A DNA stretch of 64,000 nucleotides, taken from Haloactinomyces albus. GTDB taxonomy: Bacteria; Actinomycetota; Actinomycetes; Mycobacteriales; Pseudonocardiaceae. How positions within the stretch are numbered: the stretch's first letter is position 1; every line of letters starts with the position of its first letter. A model generated the notes under the pieces. That model was not told the DNA's origin and made no database searches. It saw nothing but the letters and a program-made list of their open reading frames with translations. Of the stretch, positions 7,975 to 17,409 are shown piece after piece. The stretch is taken from contig NZ_JAVDXW010000001.1 of the NCBI RefSeq assembly GCF_031458135.1, positions 3,906,001 to 3,970,000 on the forward strand. The letters run 5' to 3'. The position numbers and the translations under genes were made by a program.

Positions 7975-8774
7975 GTACCCCGCAAGAACTGCTCACTCAC
8001 CGGGTGCCCGAACCTCGGCACACTCTGCGCTACGGCACGCACGAGCAACAGGTCGCCGATGTCTGGCTGCCCGATTCGGAGCCGTTCGCCGTGGTTCTGT
8101 TCCTGCATGGCGGGTTCTGGCGCGAGGCCCACGACCGGCACTACACCGACCCGTTCGTACACGCGTTGGCCCGGACGGGATACGTCGCTGTCAACGTGGA
8201 ATACCGCAGGATCGGTGGGGCGGGCGGCAACCCGCAAACATTCGACGACATCGCGCTGGCCATCGACGAGTTGCCGGAGATCGCACGCTCTGCGTGTGGC
8301 CTGCCCGCCGACAAGCCCGTGATCCTGGCCGGTCACTCGGCCGGTGGCCATCTCGCGTTGTGGGCGTCGGCGCGCCACTTGCTGACCGCATCGTCGCCTT
8401 GGCACACCCCGAACCCGGTGCAGGCGGACGGCATACTCGCACTCGCAGCGGTGACCAGCATCGCCTCCGCACTGGCCGATGGCATCGGGGAAAACGCCGC
8501 AGCCGAACTGCTCGCCGAGGAGGACAACCTCGACCGGATCGACCCCGGCCGAATCGGAGCAGGTCCGGCAGCCACCGCACTCGTGCACGGCAAGCTCGAC
8601 CATCGAGTGCCGTTCGGGTACAGCACCGTTCATCAGCGCATGCTCGAAGAGGCAGGAACCCCGGTGCGACTCGATGTGCTCTCGAACGCAGGCCACTTCG
8701 AGATCATCGACCCATTCAGCTCAGCCTGGTCGACTGTGCTGGCAGATCTCAACTGGCTCGTCTCTCGTTCCTGA
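7971..8774 (+). CDS. Alpha/beta hydrolase (carboxylesterase/arylformamidase-like)
   Basis: A 267-residue alpha/beta hydrolase. It has the oxyanion-hole motif HGGFW, the nucleophile elbow GHSAGGH, an acid residue in HGKLDHRVPF and the catalytic histidine in NAGHFEIID. HGG-type hydrolases of this size include kynurenine formamidases, which yield kynurenine and ultimately anthranilate, but they also include many esterases. It is translationally coupled (ATGA) to the hydroxylase gene, so it should act in the same pathway. An arylformamidase role would fit an anthranilate route; this is inference. Confidence 0.75.
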   Translation: MSTPQELLTHRVPEPRHTLRYGTHEQQVADVWLPDSEPFAVVLFLHGGFWREAHDRHYTDPFVHALARTGYVAVNVEYRRIGGAGGNPQTFDDIALAIDELPEIARSACGLPADKPVILAGHSAGGHLALWASARHLLTASSPWHTPNPVQADGILALAAVTSIASALADGIGENAAAELLAEEDNLDRIDPGRIGAGPAATALVHGKLDHRVPFGYSTVHQRMLEEAGTPVRLDVLSNAGHFEIIDPFSSAWSTVLADLNWLVSRS

Positions 8775-8839
8775 ACCGCAAGCGCCGGCCGCAGAGGACA
8801 CGAAACCGTGGACGGAGCCGTTGGATCGATATTCCCGTC

Positions 8840-9190
8840 TTACTCCCGTGGGGTGATGATGGCGCACTGGAGGTCCGGATGCTTGGCCAGCACCTGGTCA
8901 CTGGTTAGCAGTGGTACCTGGAGGTGTTCAGCGGCCGCGGCGTAGGCGGCATCGCCGACGTCCTGCTCGTCTCGCATCGCGCGGACCTCGGCGACGGAGT
9001 CGACAGGCGGCATGTCGGGTTCCTGCGCGGCGATCCGGGCGAAGAGCGCGCGGTGGTGTTCGCGCTGCGCCTGTTCGTGCAGGAGCGCGGTGACGTAGCG
9101 GTTCAGCGACGTGCCCTGGTTCCGTGCGGCTACTTTGAGAATGTCCAGGTCACTCTCGTCGACATCACGGATGGTGAGCTTGCCGGTCAA
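8840..9190 (-). pseudogene. VapB antitoxin fused to a VapC PIN-domain tail (collapsed toxin-antitoxin pair)
   Basis: The 116-residue frame begins like a ribbon-helix-helix antitoxin: KLTIRDVDESDLDILKVAAR, then GTSLNRYVTALL and a linker to about residue 77. From about residue 78 it reads GDAAYAAAAEHLQVPLLTSD, which matches the C-terminal third of a PIN-domain toxin, including the late conserved aspartates. The front two thirds of the toxin are missing. An in-frame deletion joining the end of vapB to the end of vapC explains this. It cannot be a working nuclease; whether the antitoxin half still folds and binds DNA is unknown. Confidence 0.65.
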
Positions 9191-9370
9191 GCCTCAATAG
9201 TAGCAGGCATGAAATGCAGCCACATGGTGATGGCAGTGGATGCTGCCATTCTCCTGGCTTGATGCTTCTCCCGTTCGGGGTTGTGACTCGGTGTGGGGCG
9301 TCCTTCTGCTGCGTGGCAGCGATCCTGCGGGGAGAGGATTCGGCGGATCGAGTCGTCAATCACCGAGTGG

Positions 9371-10936
9371 TCACCCGTCCTCGTTCTCCTCGGCCTTCAG
9401 CTCCAGCTCCAGCACCAGGCGCTGCGCCGACGAACCGAGGTCGAGATCGAAGGTCCGGGTGGCCGTGCGGATCCGCTGCCGGACGGTGTTCTGGTGCACG
9501 ACCAGCTCCTCGGCCACCGCTCGCACATCCCCGAAGTGCCGCAGGAAGGAGAGCAGGGTCCGGGCGTGGTCGGAACCGTTTTCGCGGTCGTGTCGAGCAA
9601 TCCGAGCGCCCAGGCCGGACCGGAGCCGCGGCTCGGTACGCACAGTGTCGACGAGTCGTTGCCGGACGAGGTCGACCCGCAGGTCCGCCAGCGAGTACCT
9701 GCCCGGCGCAGCCCCACTTTCCCGCAGTCGGCGTACCGCTGCCTCCAGGTCGTCCCGATACTCGGGCAGGTCGTCCGGCCTGCGGACGGTATCGCCGACG
9801 ACCACGACGAGCGGGGCGGCCGACACCCGGGTGGCCCGCGTTGTCAGGTGATCCAGCAGCGATGAGAGCCGCACCGCCCGAGCGAGGTGCGGTAGGTGCA
9901 TGAACACCGCGTCACCGACAAGCGCCATCGACGGCTCGTGGCCGAGGGCGCGGGCGACCGGACCGAGTGCGTCCAGCACGCCCAGCAGGTTGGCCCGGAC
10001 CTCGTGCGGGCCGACATCGCGGCCGGACTCGGCCAGGCAGACCAGCGTCCCGGGACACGGCAGCGGGTGCGTTGCGCCGCCGGTCCGGTCCAGTGCGGCG
10101 CGCAGCACGCCGTTGCGGCCCTCCTGATCGGCGTCGGACTGGCGTCGGGCGGTGAGCATGTGCAGTGCCGCCGAGCGTGCGGCCGGGACAAGAACGGATT
10201 CGGTCCCGGCTATCGCCTCCTCGTCGGCAAACAGTGCCCACAGCGACCCGAGCACCAGGTCCCCGGCCCGGATCACGATCGCCGCCCGGGGCAGGTGGCC
10301 CGGTCGACGGACGACTTGCACCGTGTCGCTGTGCCACAGCCCCTCGGCCAGGTGATCCGGCACTTGATCGTCGGGCACCTGACGGGCGAGGATGCCCAAC
10401 CGCCGCAGCTCGTCGATCGGCTGTTCGGGGTGGCTGGAGTACGCGACGATGGTGCGGTCCGTGTCGAAGATCGCGACCGCTCCGCCGATCATCGCGGCCA
10501 CCGAGTTCGCCAGTGCGAACAGGTCACCGCCTGCCGTCACCCCCTCCGCTGCGCGCTCCGCGTCGACCCCGGTGGCCACCAGCGTCGACACGAGCCCGAA
10601 CAGCCGGGTCCACGGCATCGCCGGGTCGACGGTCAGCACGGCCGCGCCCGACGCGACCGCCGCGGATCGCAAGAACGCGGCATGACCGCCGGTGTCGGCT
10701 CGGACGGTGAGAACACCCGCGCTCTCCGCGGCCATGGCCAGAGCTCGGTCCACGCGGGCCGGGGACCGCACGTCGAGCCCGACCGCGAGCAGCAGGGCGC
10801 ACGGGGGAGCCGAAACCTGCTCGTCGATGTCGAACAGTTCAACGGAGTGCACCGCCGTCTGTGGTGATCCCGCGACATGTTGCACGACATCCGGGCGCAA
10901 CGCCGTGACCAGCTCGGTCAGTGTGATCGACGACAT
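9371..10936 (-). CDS. PucR-family transcriptional regulator
   Basis: A 521-residue regulator with an N-terminal PucR-like region, a central GGDEF-like fold and a C-terminal PucR helix-turn-helix (FGDVRAVAEELVVHQNTVRQRIRT). The ATG at 10936 is preceded by AGGAG. It is divergent from the FAD/Fe-S dehydrogenase gene, with about 230 bases between the two starts, and probably controls that gene and the transporter behind it. PucR proteins usually activate catabolic genes in response to the substrate; the effector here is unknown. Confidence 0.85.
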   Translation of the reverse strand: MSSITLTELVTALRPDVVQHVAGSPQTAVHSVELFDIDEQVSAPPCALLLAVGLDVRSPARVDRALAMAAESAGVLTVRADTGGHAAFLRSAAVASGAAVLTVDPAMPWTRLFGLVSTLVATGVDAERAAEGVTAGGDLFALANSVAAMIGGAVAIFDTDRTIVAYSSHPEQPIDELRRLGILARQVPDDQVPDHLAEGLWHSDTVQVVRRPGHLPRAAIVIRAGDLVLGSLWALFADEEAIAGTESVLVPAARSAALHMLTARRQSDADQEGRNGVLRAALDRTGGATHPLPCPGTLVCLAESGRDVGPHEVRANLLGVLDALGPVARALGHEPSMALVGDAVFMHLPHLARAVRLSSLLDHLTTRATRVSAAPLVVVVGDTVRRPDDLPEYRDDLEAAVRRLRESGAAPGRYSLADLRVDLVRQRLVDTVRTEPRLRSGLGARIARHDRENGSDHARTLLSFLRHFGDVRAVAEELVVHQNTVRQRIRTATRTFDLDLGSSAQRLVLELELKAEENEDG

Positions 10937-11165
10937 CCGGTCTCCTGCGTCCGCAGCTCAATGTCGAGTTCGACATTATCCGATGGCTCCTGATGGCGGC
11001 AGCGACATTGTTCGGCGATCCGGTCGGCCAGCACAGTAATGGTGTTCCAGCGCACTCGTGATCTTTGCCGCCTACCTTCTCGGCTCTTACCCGCGGAGTG
11101 CGCCACCGATATCCGGATACGCCCAGGCGTACCGGCCACACAAGCAATTTGAGCCAGGGAGCCCG

Positions 11166-14009
11166 ATGTTGATACATCCGGCTCCGCCCCCCACACGCCG
11201 GGCGGAGCCCCTCACCCATGTGCTCGGTGACGGACAGGTCCTGACCTCGCAGACCGATCTGGCCCGCTACGCCTCCGACGCGAGTCCGTACCGCCTGATG
11301 CCGCGTGCCGTGGCGATGCCCCGGGACAGCGACGACGTGGCCGCAGTGTTCCGCTTTGCTTCCGAGCACGGCAGGCGGGTGGTTCTCCGCGCGGCAGGCA
11401 CCAGTCTCAACGGCCAGGCTCAGGGCGAGGACATCCTGCTCGACGTCCGCCGCAACTTCGAGCACGTCTCGGTCGAGGACGAGGCCCGCATCGTCCGCGC
11501 AGGCCCCGGCGTGGTGCTCGCCCGGGCCAATGTGCGGCTGTTCCGGCACGACCGGATCCTCGGGCCCGACCCGTCCAGCGCGGTGGCCGCGTGCATCGGC
11601 GGTGTCGTCGCCAACAACGCCAGTGGGGCGGCGTGTGGGATCACCGACAACTCCTACCGGACCGTCGAGTCGGTACGGGCGGTCCTGCCCACCGGCACCG
11701 TCGTCGACACCGCCGCGCCCGACGCCGACGACCGGCTGGCGGCCGCCGAGCCGGAGCTCGTCGCCGAGCTGTGCACGATTCGGGACGAACTGCGTGCCGA
11801 CACGGAGCTTGCCGATCGTGTCCGCAGCAAGTTCGCGATCAAGAACACCAACGGCTACCGGCTCGACGCCTTCCTCGACGAGGACCGGCCGTCCCGGATC
11901 CTGCGCGGACTGCTCGTCGGATCCCAGGGCACGCTCGGATTCCTCGACGAGATCGTGATGCGAACCGTGCCGAGGGGACGGATGCAGGCGACGGCGTTCC
12001 TGCGATTCCCGGACCTCGCTTCGGCCGCGGGCGCGGTGCCCGCGCTGGTCGATCTCGGTGCACGAGCGGTCGAACTGATGGACAACCTGTCGATCCGGTG
12101 CACCCGCACGATCGAGGGTGCACCGGCATGGATGGAGGAGATCGGCGAGGACGACGCCGCGCTGCTGGTGGAGTGCCGCGCCTCGGACGAAACCGATCTG
12201 GAGGTGTTCGAGAAAGCGGCCAACGAGCTGCTGAGCGGGGTCCCCGGTTGCCGGGGAACGTTCACCCGCGACCCCGAGGTCGCCCACGGGTACTGGGCCG
12301 TCCGAAAAGGCCTGCTCACCGCCCTGGGCGCGAATCGCCCGTCAGGAACGATCCTGCTCGGCGAGGATGTGTGCGTCGCCCCCCGCAGGGTCGCAGAGGC
12401 GATCGTCGCGATCAGCGAAGCACTGCAGCGTCACGGCTTCGACAGCTCCGTCGCAGGCCACGCTGCCGCAGGCAATCTTCACTTCTCCATGGTGTTCGAT
12501 CCGGCCGCTGCGGAGGACGTGGAACGCTACCGGCGGTGTCTCGACGAGATCGTCGACCTGGTTCTCGACCGCTTCGACGGGTCACTCAAGGGCGAGCACG
12601 GCACCGGCCGCAACATGGCGCCCTACGTGCGGCGCGAGTGGGGCACCCGTCTTCTGGAGTACATGCGCCGGATCAAAGACGCGGTCGATCCGGCAGGCAT
12701 CCTCGGCGACGGCGTCATCTTCACCGACGACCCGCTGGCCCACGTCCGTGACCTCAAGACCATCCCGAGCATCGATCCGGTCGTCGACGACTGCATCGAG
12801 TGCGGGTTCTGCGAGCCGGTCTGCCCGAGCGGGGACGTCACCACCACTCCTCGACAGCGCATCGTTCTCGGCCGGGAGATCGCCCGGCGCGGGACGGACG
12901 ACGGCGGGCTGCGCCAGGAGCACGACTACGCCGCCGTCGACACCTGTGCCGGTGACAGCTCCTGCGCGGTGGCGTGTCCAGTGGGCATCGACACCGGGAA
13001 GGCGATGAAGAAGTACCGGGCGGCGCGCAACACTCCCACCGCCGAGCGAGTCGCGCTGGCACTCGCCCGCCGCTGGACCGCCGTCGAGGCCTGCACACGG
13101 ATTTTGTTGGGAGCGGCCCGGCTGGTATCGCGCACCGTCGGTGACCGGCCGCTCCAACTGATCACCCGGTTCGCCCGCCGACTGGGCGGGAACGACCTGG
13201 TGCCGGAGTGGCTACCCGAGACGCCGGGCCCGGCCAAGCCGGTCCGCGGTAGCGGACCCCGGCCCGACGATGCCGCGGCGGTCTACTTCACCGCCTGCGT
13301 GAACCGCATCTTCGGCACGCCGCGGGACCGGGACGACACCACCGTGACTCGAGCCGTGCTGTCACTGGCGGAGCGCGCGGGCCTGCAGCTATGGCTACCA
13401 CCTGACGTCGCGGGCTCGTGCTGCTCGACCGTGTGGCACAGCAAAGGGTTCACCGACGCCCACAGGCATGCGGCCAACGATCTGCTCGAGCGGATATGGG
13501 AGTGGTCGGACGGCGGGCGGCTGCCGGTCGTCGTGGACGCCGCATCCTGCACGCTGGGTGTCCTGAACGACATTCCGCCGGTCCTTACCGGCGTCAACCG
13601 GGAACGGCACGCGGCTCTCACCGTTGTCGACGCGCTGAGCTGGGCCCGCTCGGAGTTGCTGCCCCGGCTGAGCGTGCGACGCCGAGTCGAGCGGGCGGTG
13701 CTGCACCCCACCTGTGCCATGCAGCAGCTCGGGCTCAGCGCCGATTTGAGCACACTGACCGCCGCCATCTCCGACGAGGTCGTCGAACCCCTGGAAGCGA
13801 CCTGCTGCGGCTTCGCCGGCGACCGCGGGTTCTTGCACCGCGAGGTCACCGAGGGAGCCACCCGGCGGGAGTCCGCGGAGGTTCGGGAGGCGGATGCGGA
13901 TCTGCACCTGAGCGGGAACCGGCCGTGCGAGCTCGGCTTGGAGCACGCCACCGGTATGCCCTACGAATCAGCCCTCGTGGCTCTCGATCGCGCGACCCGT
14001 TCCGACTAG
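11166..14009 (+). CDS. FAD-linked oxidase/Fe-S fusion, D-2-hydroxyacid dehydrogenase (YdiJ/Dld type)
   Basis: A 947-residue membrane-peripheral dehydrogenase. Residues 40-220 are the FAD-binding PCMH fold (DPSSAVAACIGGVVANNASG). Residues 250-520 are the FAD-oxidase C-terminal domain, with GHAAAGNLHF and the ending GEHGTGRN. Two cysteine clusters follow near residue 540 (CIECGFCEPVCP) and 600 (CAGDSSCAVACP), then two CCG domains with CC pairs in GSCCST and TCCGFAG. The family oxidises D-lactate, D-2-hydroxyglutarate or similar acids and passes electrons through Fe-S centres to quinone. The ATG at 11166 (AGGGAG upstream) is chosen over an earlier ATG whose extension lacks domain features. The acid oxidised cannot be told. 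Confidence 0.85.
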   Translation: MLIHPAPPPTRRAEPLTHVLGDGQVLTSQTDLARYASDASPYRLMPRAVAMPRDSDDVAAVFRFASEHGRRVVLRAAGTSLNGQAQGEDILLDVRRNFEHVSVEDEARIVRAGPGVVLARANVRLFRHDRILGPDPSSAVAACIGGVVANNASGAACGITDNSYRTVESVRAVLPTGTVVDTAAPDADDRLAAAEPELVAELCTIRDELRADTELADRVRSKFAIKNTNGYRLDAFLDEDRPSRILRGLLVGSQGTLGFLDEIVMRTVPRGRMQATAFLRFPDLASAAGAVPALVDLGARAVELMDNLSIRCTRTIEGAPAWMEEIGEDDAALLVECRASDETDLEVFEKAANELLSGVPGCRGTFTRDPEVAHGYWAVRKGLLTALGANRPSGTILLGEDVCVAPRRVAEAIVAISEALQRHGFDSSVAGHAAAGNLHFSMVFDPAAAEDVERYRRCLDEIVDLVLDRFDGSLKGEHGTGRNMAPYVRREWGTRLLEYMRRIKDAVDPAGILGDGVIFTDDPLAHVRDLKTIPSIDPVVDDCIECGFCEPVCPSGDVTTTPRQRIVLGREIARRGTDDGGLRQEHDYAAVDTCAGDSSCAVACPVGIDTGKAMKKYRAARNTPTAERVALALARRWTAVEACTRILLGAARLVSRTVGDRPLQLITRFARRLGGNDLVPEWLPETPGPAKPVRGSGPRPDDAAAVYFTACVNRIFGTPRDRDDTTVTRAVLSLAERAGLQLWLPPDVAGSCCSTVWHSKGFTDAHRHAANDLLERIWEWSDGGRLPVVVDAASCTLGVLNDIPPVLTGVNRERHAALTVVDALSWARSELLPRLSVRRRVERAVLHPTCAMQQLGLSADLSTLTAAISDEVVEPLEATCCGFAGDRGFLHREVTEGATRRESAEVREADADLHLSGNRPCELGLEHATGMPYESALVALDRATRSD

Positions 14010-14054
14010 TCGCACGTACCACCCACCCAAGGACGACCGAACAGCGAGGTTCAC

Positions 14055-15377
14055 ATGTCGGACTCCGTAGAGCAGCGTGTTCACAGCACGGGTGCCACCC
14101 GGACCCGCGGGGAAAAGCGGTTACTGGCCAGCACGCTGGCCGGTACCACCATCGAGTGGTACGACTTCTTCATCTACGCCCAGGCCGCGAGTCTGGTGTT
14201 CGCGCCCCACTTCTTCGCGCCCCTGAGCGCGGAGGCCCCCGGCGTCGCCGAATTGGTGTCGCTGGCGACGATCGGTATCAGCTTCCTGTTCCGGCCCCTG
14301 GGCGCCGTGATCGCCGGTCGCTTCGGCGACCGTCTCGGGCGGAAAGCGATGCTCGTGATCACGCTGGTGATGATGGGTGTGGCCACCGCCTTGACCGGGT
14401 TGTTGCCCACCTACGCCCAGATCGGGGCCGCGGCGCCGATCCTCCTGGTCGTCCTGCGCATCGTGCAGGGTTTCTCGGCAGGCGGTGAGTGGGGCGGTGC
14501 GGCACTGATGGCCGTCGAGCACGCGCCGCTTCGCAAACGCGGGTACTTCGGTTCCTTCCCGCAAACCGGCGTCCCGCTCGGCTTGATCATGGCGACCGGG
14601 GTCCTGTGGCTGATCAGCTCCTTCACCACCGAGGAGCAATTCCTCACGTGGGGCTGGCGAATTCCGTTCCTGTTCTCCGTGGTGCTCATCATCGGCGGCT
14701 ACATCGTCCGGCGCATTGTTGAGGAGAGCCCGGTCTTCAAGGAGATGCTCCAGCGCAAGGCTCACTCGGCTGCTCCGCTGCGCGAGCTGTTCCGCAGCAA
14801 CAGCCGCAATGTCGTGCTGACCGCACTGATCTTCGTCGCCAACAACGCCGCGGGCTACCTGCTGATCGCCTACTTCATCGGCTACGGCAAGACCCTCGGG
14901 ATGGCCCAGTCGACCGTCCTGCTGGCGACAATCGCCGGTGCTGTCGGTTGGCTGTTCTTCACCGTCTACGGCGGTGCGATTTCCGACCGGATCGGGCGCG
15001 TCCGCACCTTCCAGATCGGCTACGCCGCGCTTTTCGCGTGGATGATTCCGATGTTCCTGCTGATGGGGACGGCCAACGGCATCCTGTTCGCGCTCGCCGT
15101 GATCGCGCTCTCGTTCGGAATCGGGCTCTCCTACGGGCCGATGTCGGCGATGTACGCCGAGATATTTCCGGCCAAGGTGCGCTACTCCGGTGTTTCGATC
15201 GGTTACGCGTTGGGCGCCATCCTCGGGGGAGCCTTCGCACCCACGATCGCGGAGGCTCTCGTTCAGGCCACAGGCAGCGCCCTTTCCGTGGGCATGTACG
15301 TGATGGGTCTCTGCGTCATCTCGATCACCGCCGTGACGATGGTCAAGGAACCTCGCGAGACCGATCTGAACGCGTAA
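14055..15377 (+). CDS. MFS transporter, metabolite:H+ symporter (MHS) family
   Basis: A 440-residue protein with the MHS hallmark TTIEWYDFFIYAQAA in the first membrane segment, GRFGDRLGRKAML in the first loop and VLRIVQGFSAGGEWGGAA in the fourth segment. MHS carriers import organic acids such as citrate, 2-oxoglutarate or shikimate. It lies 45 bases after the hydroxyacid dehydrogenase gene, with GAGG before the ATG, and probably brings in that enzyme's substrate. It is a paralogue of the transporter at 51480-52811, sharing GSFPQ.GVP.GL and RYSG..I.YALGAILGGAFAPTIA-like blocks. Confidence 0.85.
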   Translation: MSDSVEQRVHSTGATRTRGEKRLLASTLAGTTIEWYDFFIYAQAASLVFAPHFFAPLSAEAPGVAELVSLATIGISFLFRPLGAVIAGRFGDRLGRKAMLVITLVMMGVATALTGLLPTYAQIGAAAPILLVVLRIVQGFSAGGEWGGAALMAVEHAPLRKRGYFGSFPQTGVPLGLIMATGVLWLISSFTTEEQFLTWGWRIPFLFSVVLIIGGYIVRRIVEESPVFKEMLQRKAHSAAPLRELFRSNSRNVVLTALIFVANNAAGYLLIAYFIGYGKTLGMAQSTVLLATIAGAVGWLFFTVYGGAISDRIGRVRTFQIGYAALFAWMIPMFLLMGTANGILFALAVIALSFGIGLSYGPMSAMYAEIFPAKVRYSGVSIGYALGAILGGAFAPTIAEALVQATGSALSVGMYVMGLCVISITAVTMVKEPRETDLNA

Positions 15378-15900
15378 CCGTCCGCCCCCGACGGAGCAGT
15401 TCCGCAGCGCCCCGCTGACTCCGACCGGCTGTTGTTGAGCCCGCCGGGTTTTCTCGTCGTGACCATCGGAGTACTTCGGTGCCGCTGTGATCGGGTATAT
15501 GGCTTGCATTCCGATCGCCGTGCGAGGTGTGGTCGGTTTTCGGTTCGCAGGCAAATGCGGCCAGAGCGTTGCTCGGCATGTGATGCGATGTGGCCTTTGT
15601 GGCCGCATCACAGCACCTCGATCGGCCGGTGTGCGGGCCTGGCAGAACGTCCACAGTCCAGCCTGGTCGGGAGTGTCGATACCGCGTCGACTCTCCCGGC
15701 CGGGCGAGGCTTGCAACACGCGAGATCGTGCTCGCCCACCCGCACCAGGATCAAACCAGCGTGGGCGGAATTCCCGCATTGATCCGAAAAGCCCGCACCC
15801 GCTATCGCTGGGAGACCCGACCGGCCGACCGGACGTGATCAGCAAGCCAATCCGCGCTAAGCGAGGCGGATCATCTTCTTGTTCACGAATTCCTTGATAT
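15378..15900. other. Non-coding stretch before the IS701-type element
   Basis: No convincing gene is seen here. The open frames crossing it are rich in Arg, Ser and Pro, and none matches a recognised family. A short hairpin CCGTC..GACGG lies just after the transporter stop and may aid termination. The stretch is probably the eroded flank of the insertion element. Confidence 0.4.
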
Positions 15901-17409
15901 CGGTAGTTTGTTGGATCAAGGTTGTTGCTGGGTAGGCCCTTGGTGTTCGGGTTTCTGGGTGGAGGGGGCCGGGATGACCAAGAGGGTGGCGTGTCCGGTG
16001 GCGCCGGGGCCGTTGGAGGCGTATGCGGCGCGGTTCGATGATGTGTTTTCGGCGTTGGCCCAGCGGCGTGGGTTTCGCGAGTATCTGGCCGGGTTGTTGG
16101 CTCCGCGAGATCGCAACAAGACCATGACCTGCCTGGCTGGGGCCGGGCCGGTGGTGGGGGCCGTTCAGGCGGGTGTGTAGCGGCTGCGGTTCTTTCTGAG
16201 TGAGTCGGTGTGGGATCCCGGGGCGGTCAACGCCCGGCGGTTGGAGCTGCTGCTGGCCGGGGAGGCCACCGCACCGCATGCGGGTGGGGTGTTGGTCGTC
16301 GATGACAGCGGCGATCGCAAGGAGGGCACGGCAACGGCGCGTGTCGGACGTCAGTGGCTGGGTCGGGTGGGCAAGACCGGTAACGGGGTGGTCACCGTGA
16401 CCACGTTGTGGGCCGATCGGCGCATGTCCTATCCGTTGCACGCCGGTGCCCTACACCCCGGCGCGTCGGCTTGTCGGTGGCAAGAATGATGCCCACTTTC
16501 GGACGAAACCACGCATCGCTGCGGAGCTGGTCAGCCGGGCCAGCCGGGCCGGGGTGGGATTCCGGGCGGCCGTGGCCGAGGAGCGCCTACGGTGATCTGG
16601 ACGATTTCCGCGCCGAGCTGCGCTGCGCTGGCCTCCCGTGGGTGCTGGCTGTGCGCCCCAGCCGCGTGTCTGGGTCCCCGAGCCCGAGGCGCACACTCCC
16701 GTCGAGGCCGCCCTGAAACGGCCCGGATCGCCCCGGGGGATTGGAAGTCAGTACCGCGCACGTTCCAGGATGGACATGCCGAAACCTGGTGGGCTGCCGA
16801 TGCCTCGTTGGGTGGGTGGGGTCCGAATGCGCCCACGCGGCTGGTGGTGGCTACCCGTGATCCGGCCACCCTGCCGGACAAGGCCACCTGGTATCTGGCC
16901 ACCAACCTGGCCCGGCCCGGCTCAGCCCGTGCGGCCGACAGCCCGCATCCGGCGGCGGAGCCGGCCGAGATCGTCGAGCTGTACGGCATTCGCCACTGGG
17001 TCGAACAAGGCTACAAACAAACCAAGGACGAGCTGGGCTGGGCTGACTTCCAGGCCCGCTTGCGACATCGCGATCCGCCGCCACCAGTGCCTGGTCCGCT
17101 GTGCTTTCTCCTTCTGCTGGCAGACCTGGTTCGACGAACACACCCCGCGCAGTCAGCCGGAATCAGCACCGGCCGACGAGTCCGGAGAGAGAGGGGGGCA
17201 GCATCCGGCCGCCGAAAGCCCCAACAGATCAGCTGGCCCCGCACAATCCGCGCCGTACGCAGCTGGCTGACCCCGCGATCGCACTACAACGCTGGTGGCA
17301 CGCCTGGTCGACACAGCCCCCACCCCATGAGCTCCAAGCCCTCATCGACACGGTCAGCGCAGGCCACGGCCTCCATCTCTACCAACCACCTTGATCCAAC
17401 AAACTACCG
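15901..17409 (+). mobile_element. IS701-type insertion sequence, inactive
   Basis: About 1.5 kb bounded by inverted repeats of 26 bases at 15901-15926 and 17384-17409 that differ at one position (T/G). Each begins CGGTAGTTTGTTGG when read inward. The transposase gene inside carries a nonsense codon and frameshifts. I could not find a matching target duplication in the bases directly outside the repeats (ATAT on the left, CTAT on the right). Confidence 0.75.
15974..17393 (+). pseudogene. IS701-family transposase pseudogene
   Basis: From the ATG at 15974 the frame encodes AYAARFDDVFSALAQRRGFR and a typical IS701 N-terminus. A TAG at 16178-16180 then interrupts it where the same frame continues with RLRFFLSESVWDPGAVNARR and the catalytic VLVVDDSGDRKEG. 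Frame is lost near 16443, and later pieces (for example FRAAVAEERL, LYGIRHWVEQGYKQTKDELGW) appear in other frames. At least one nonsense and two frameshift lesions are needed to explain this, so the element cannot make its own transposase. Confidence 0.85.

Noticed and set aside
14121-15845. Minus-strand frame of more than 570 codons opposite the MHS transporter
   Set aside because: It covers the antisense of a clear membrane transporter gene and is extremely rich in Asp, Glu, Arg and Gln without any domain.
15487-15897. Long open frame in the gap after the MHS transporter
   Set aside because: Composition is Arg/Ser/Pro-rich without family features, and an equally long frame exists on the other strand; typical of chance frames in high-GC DNA.
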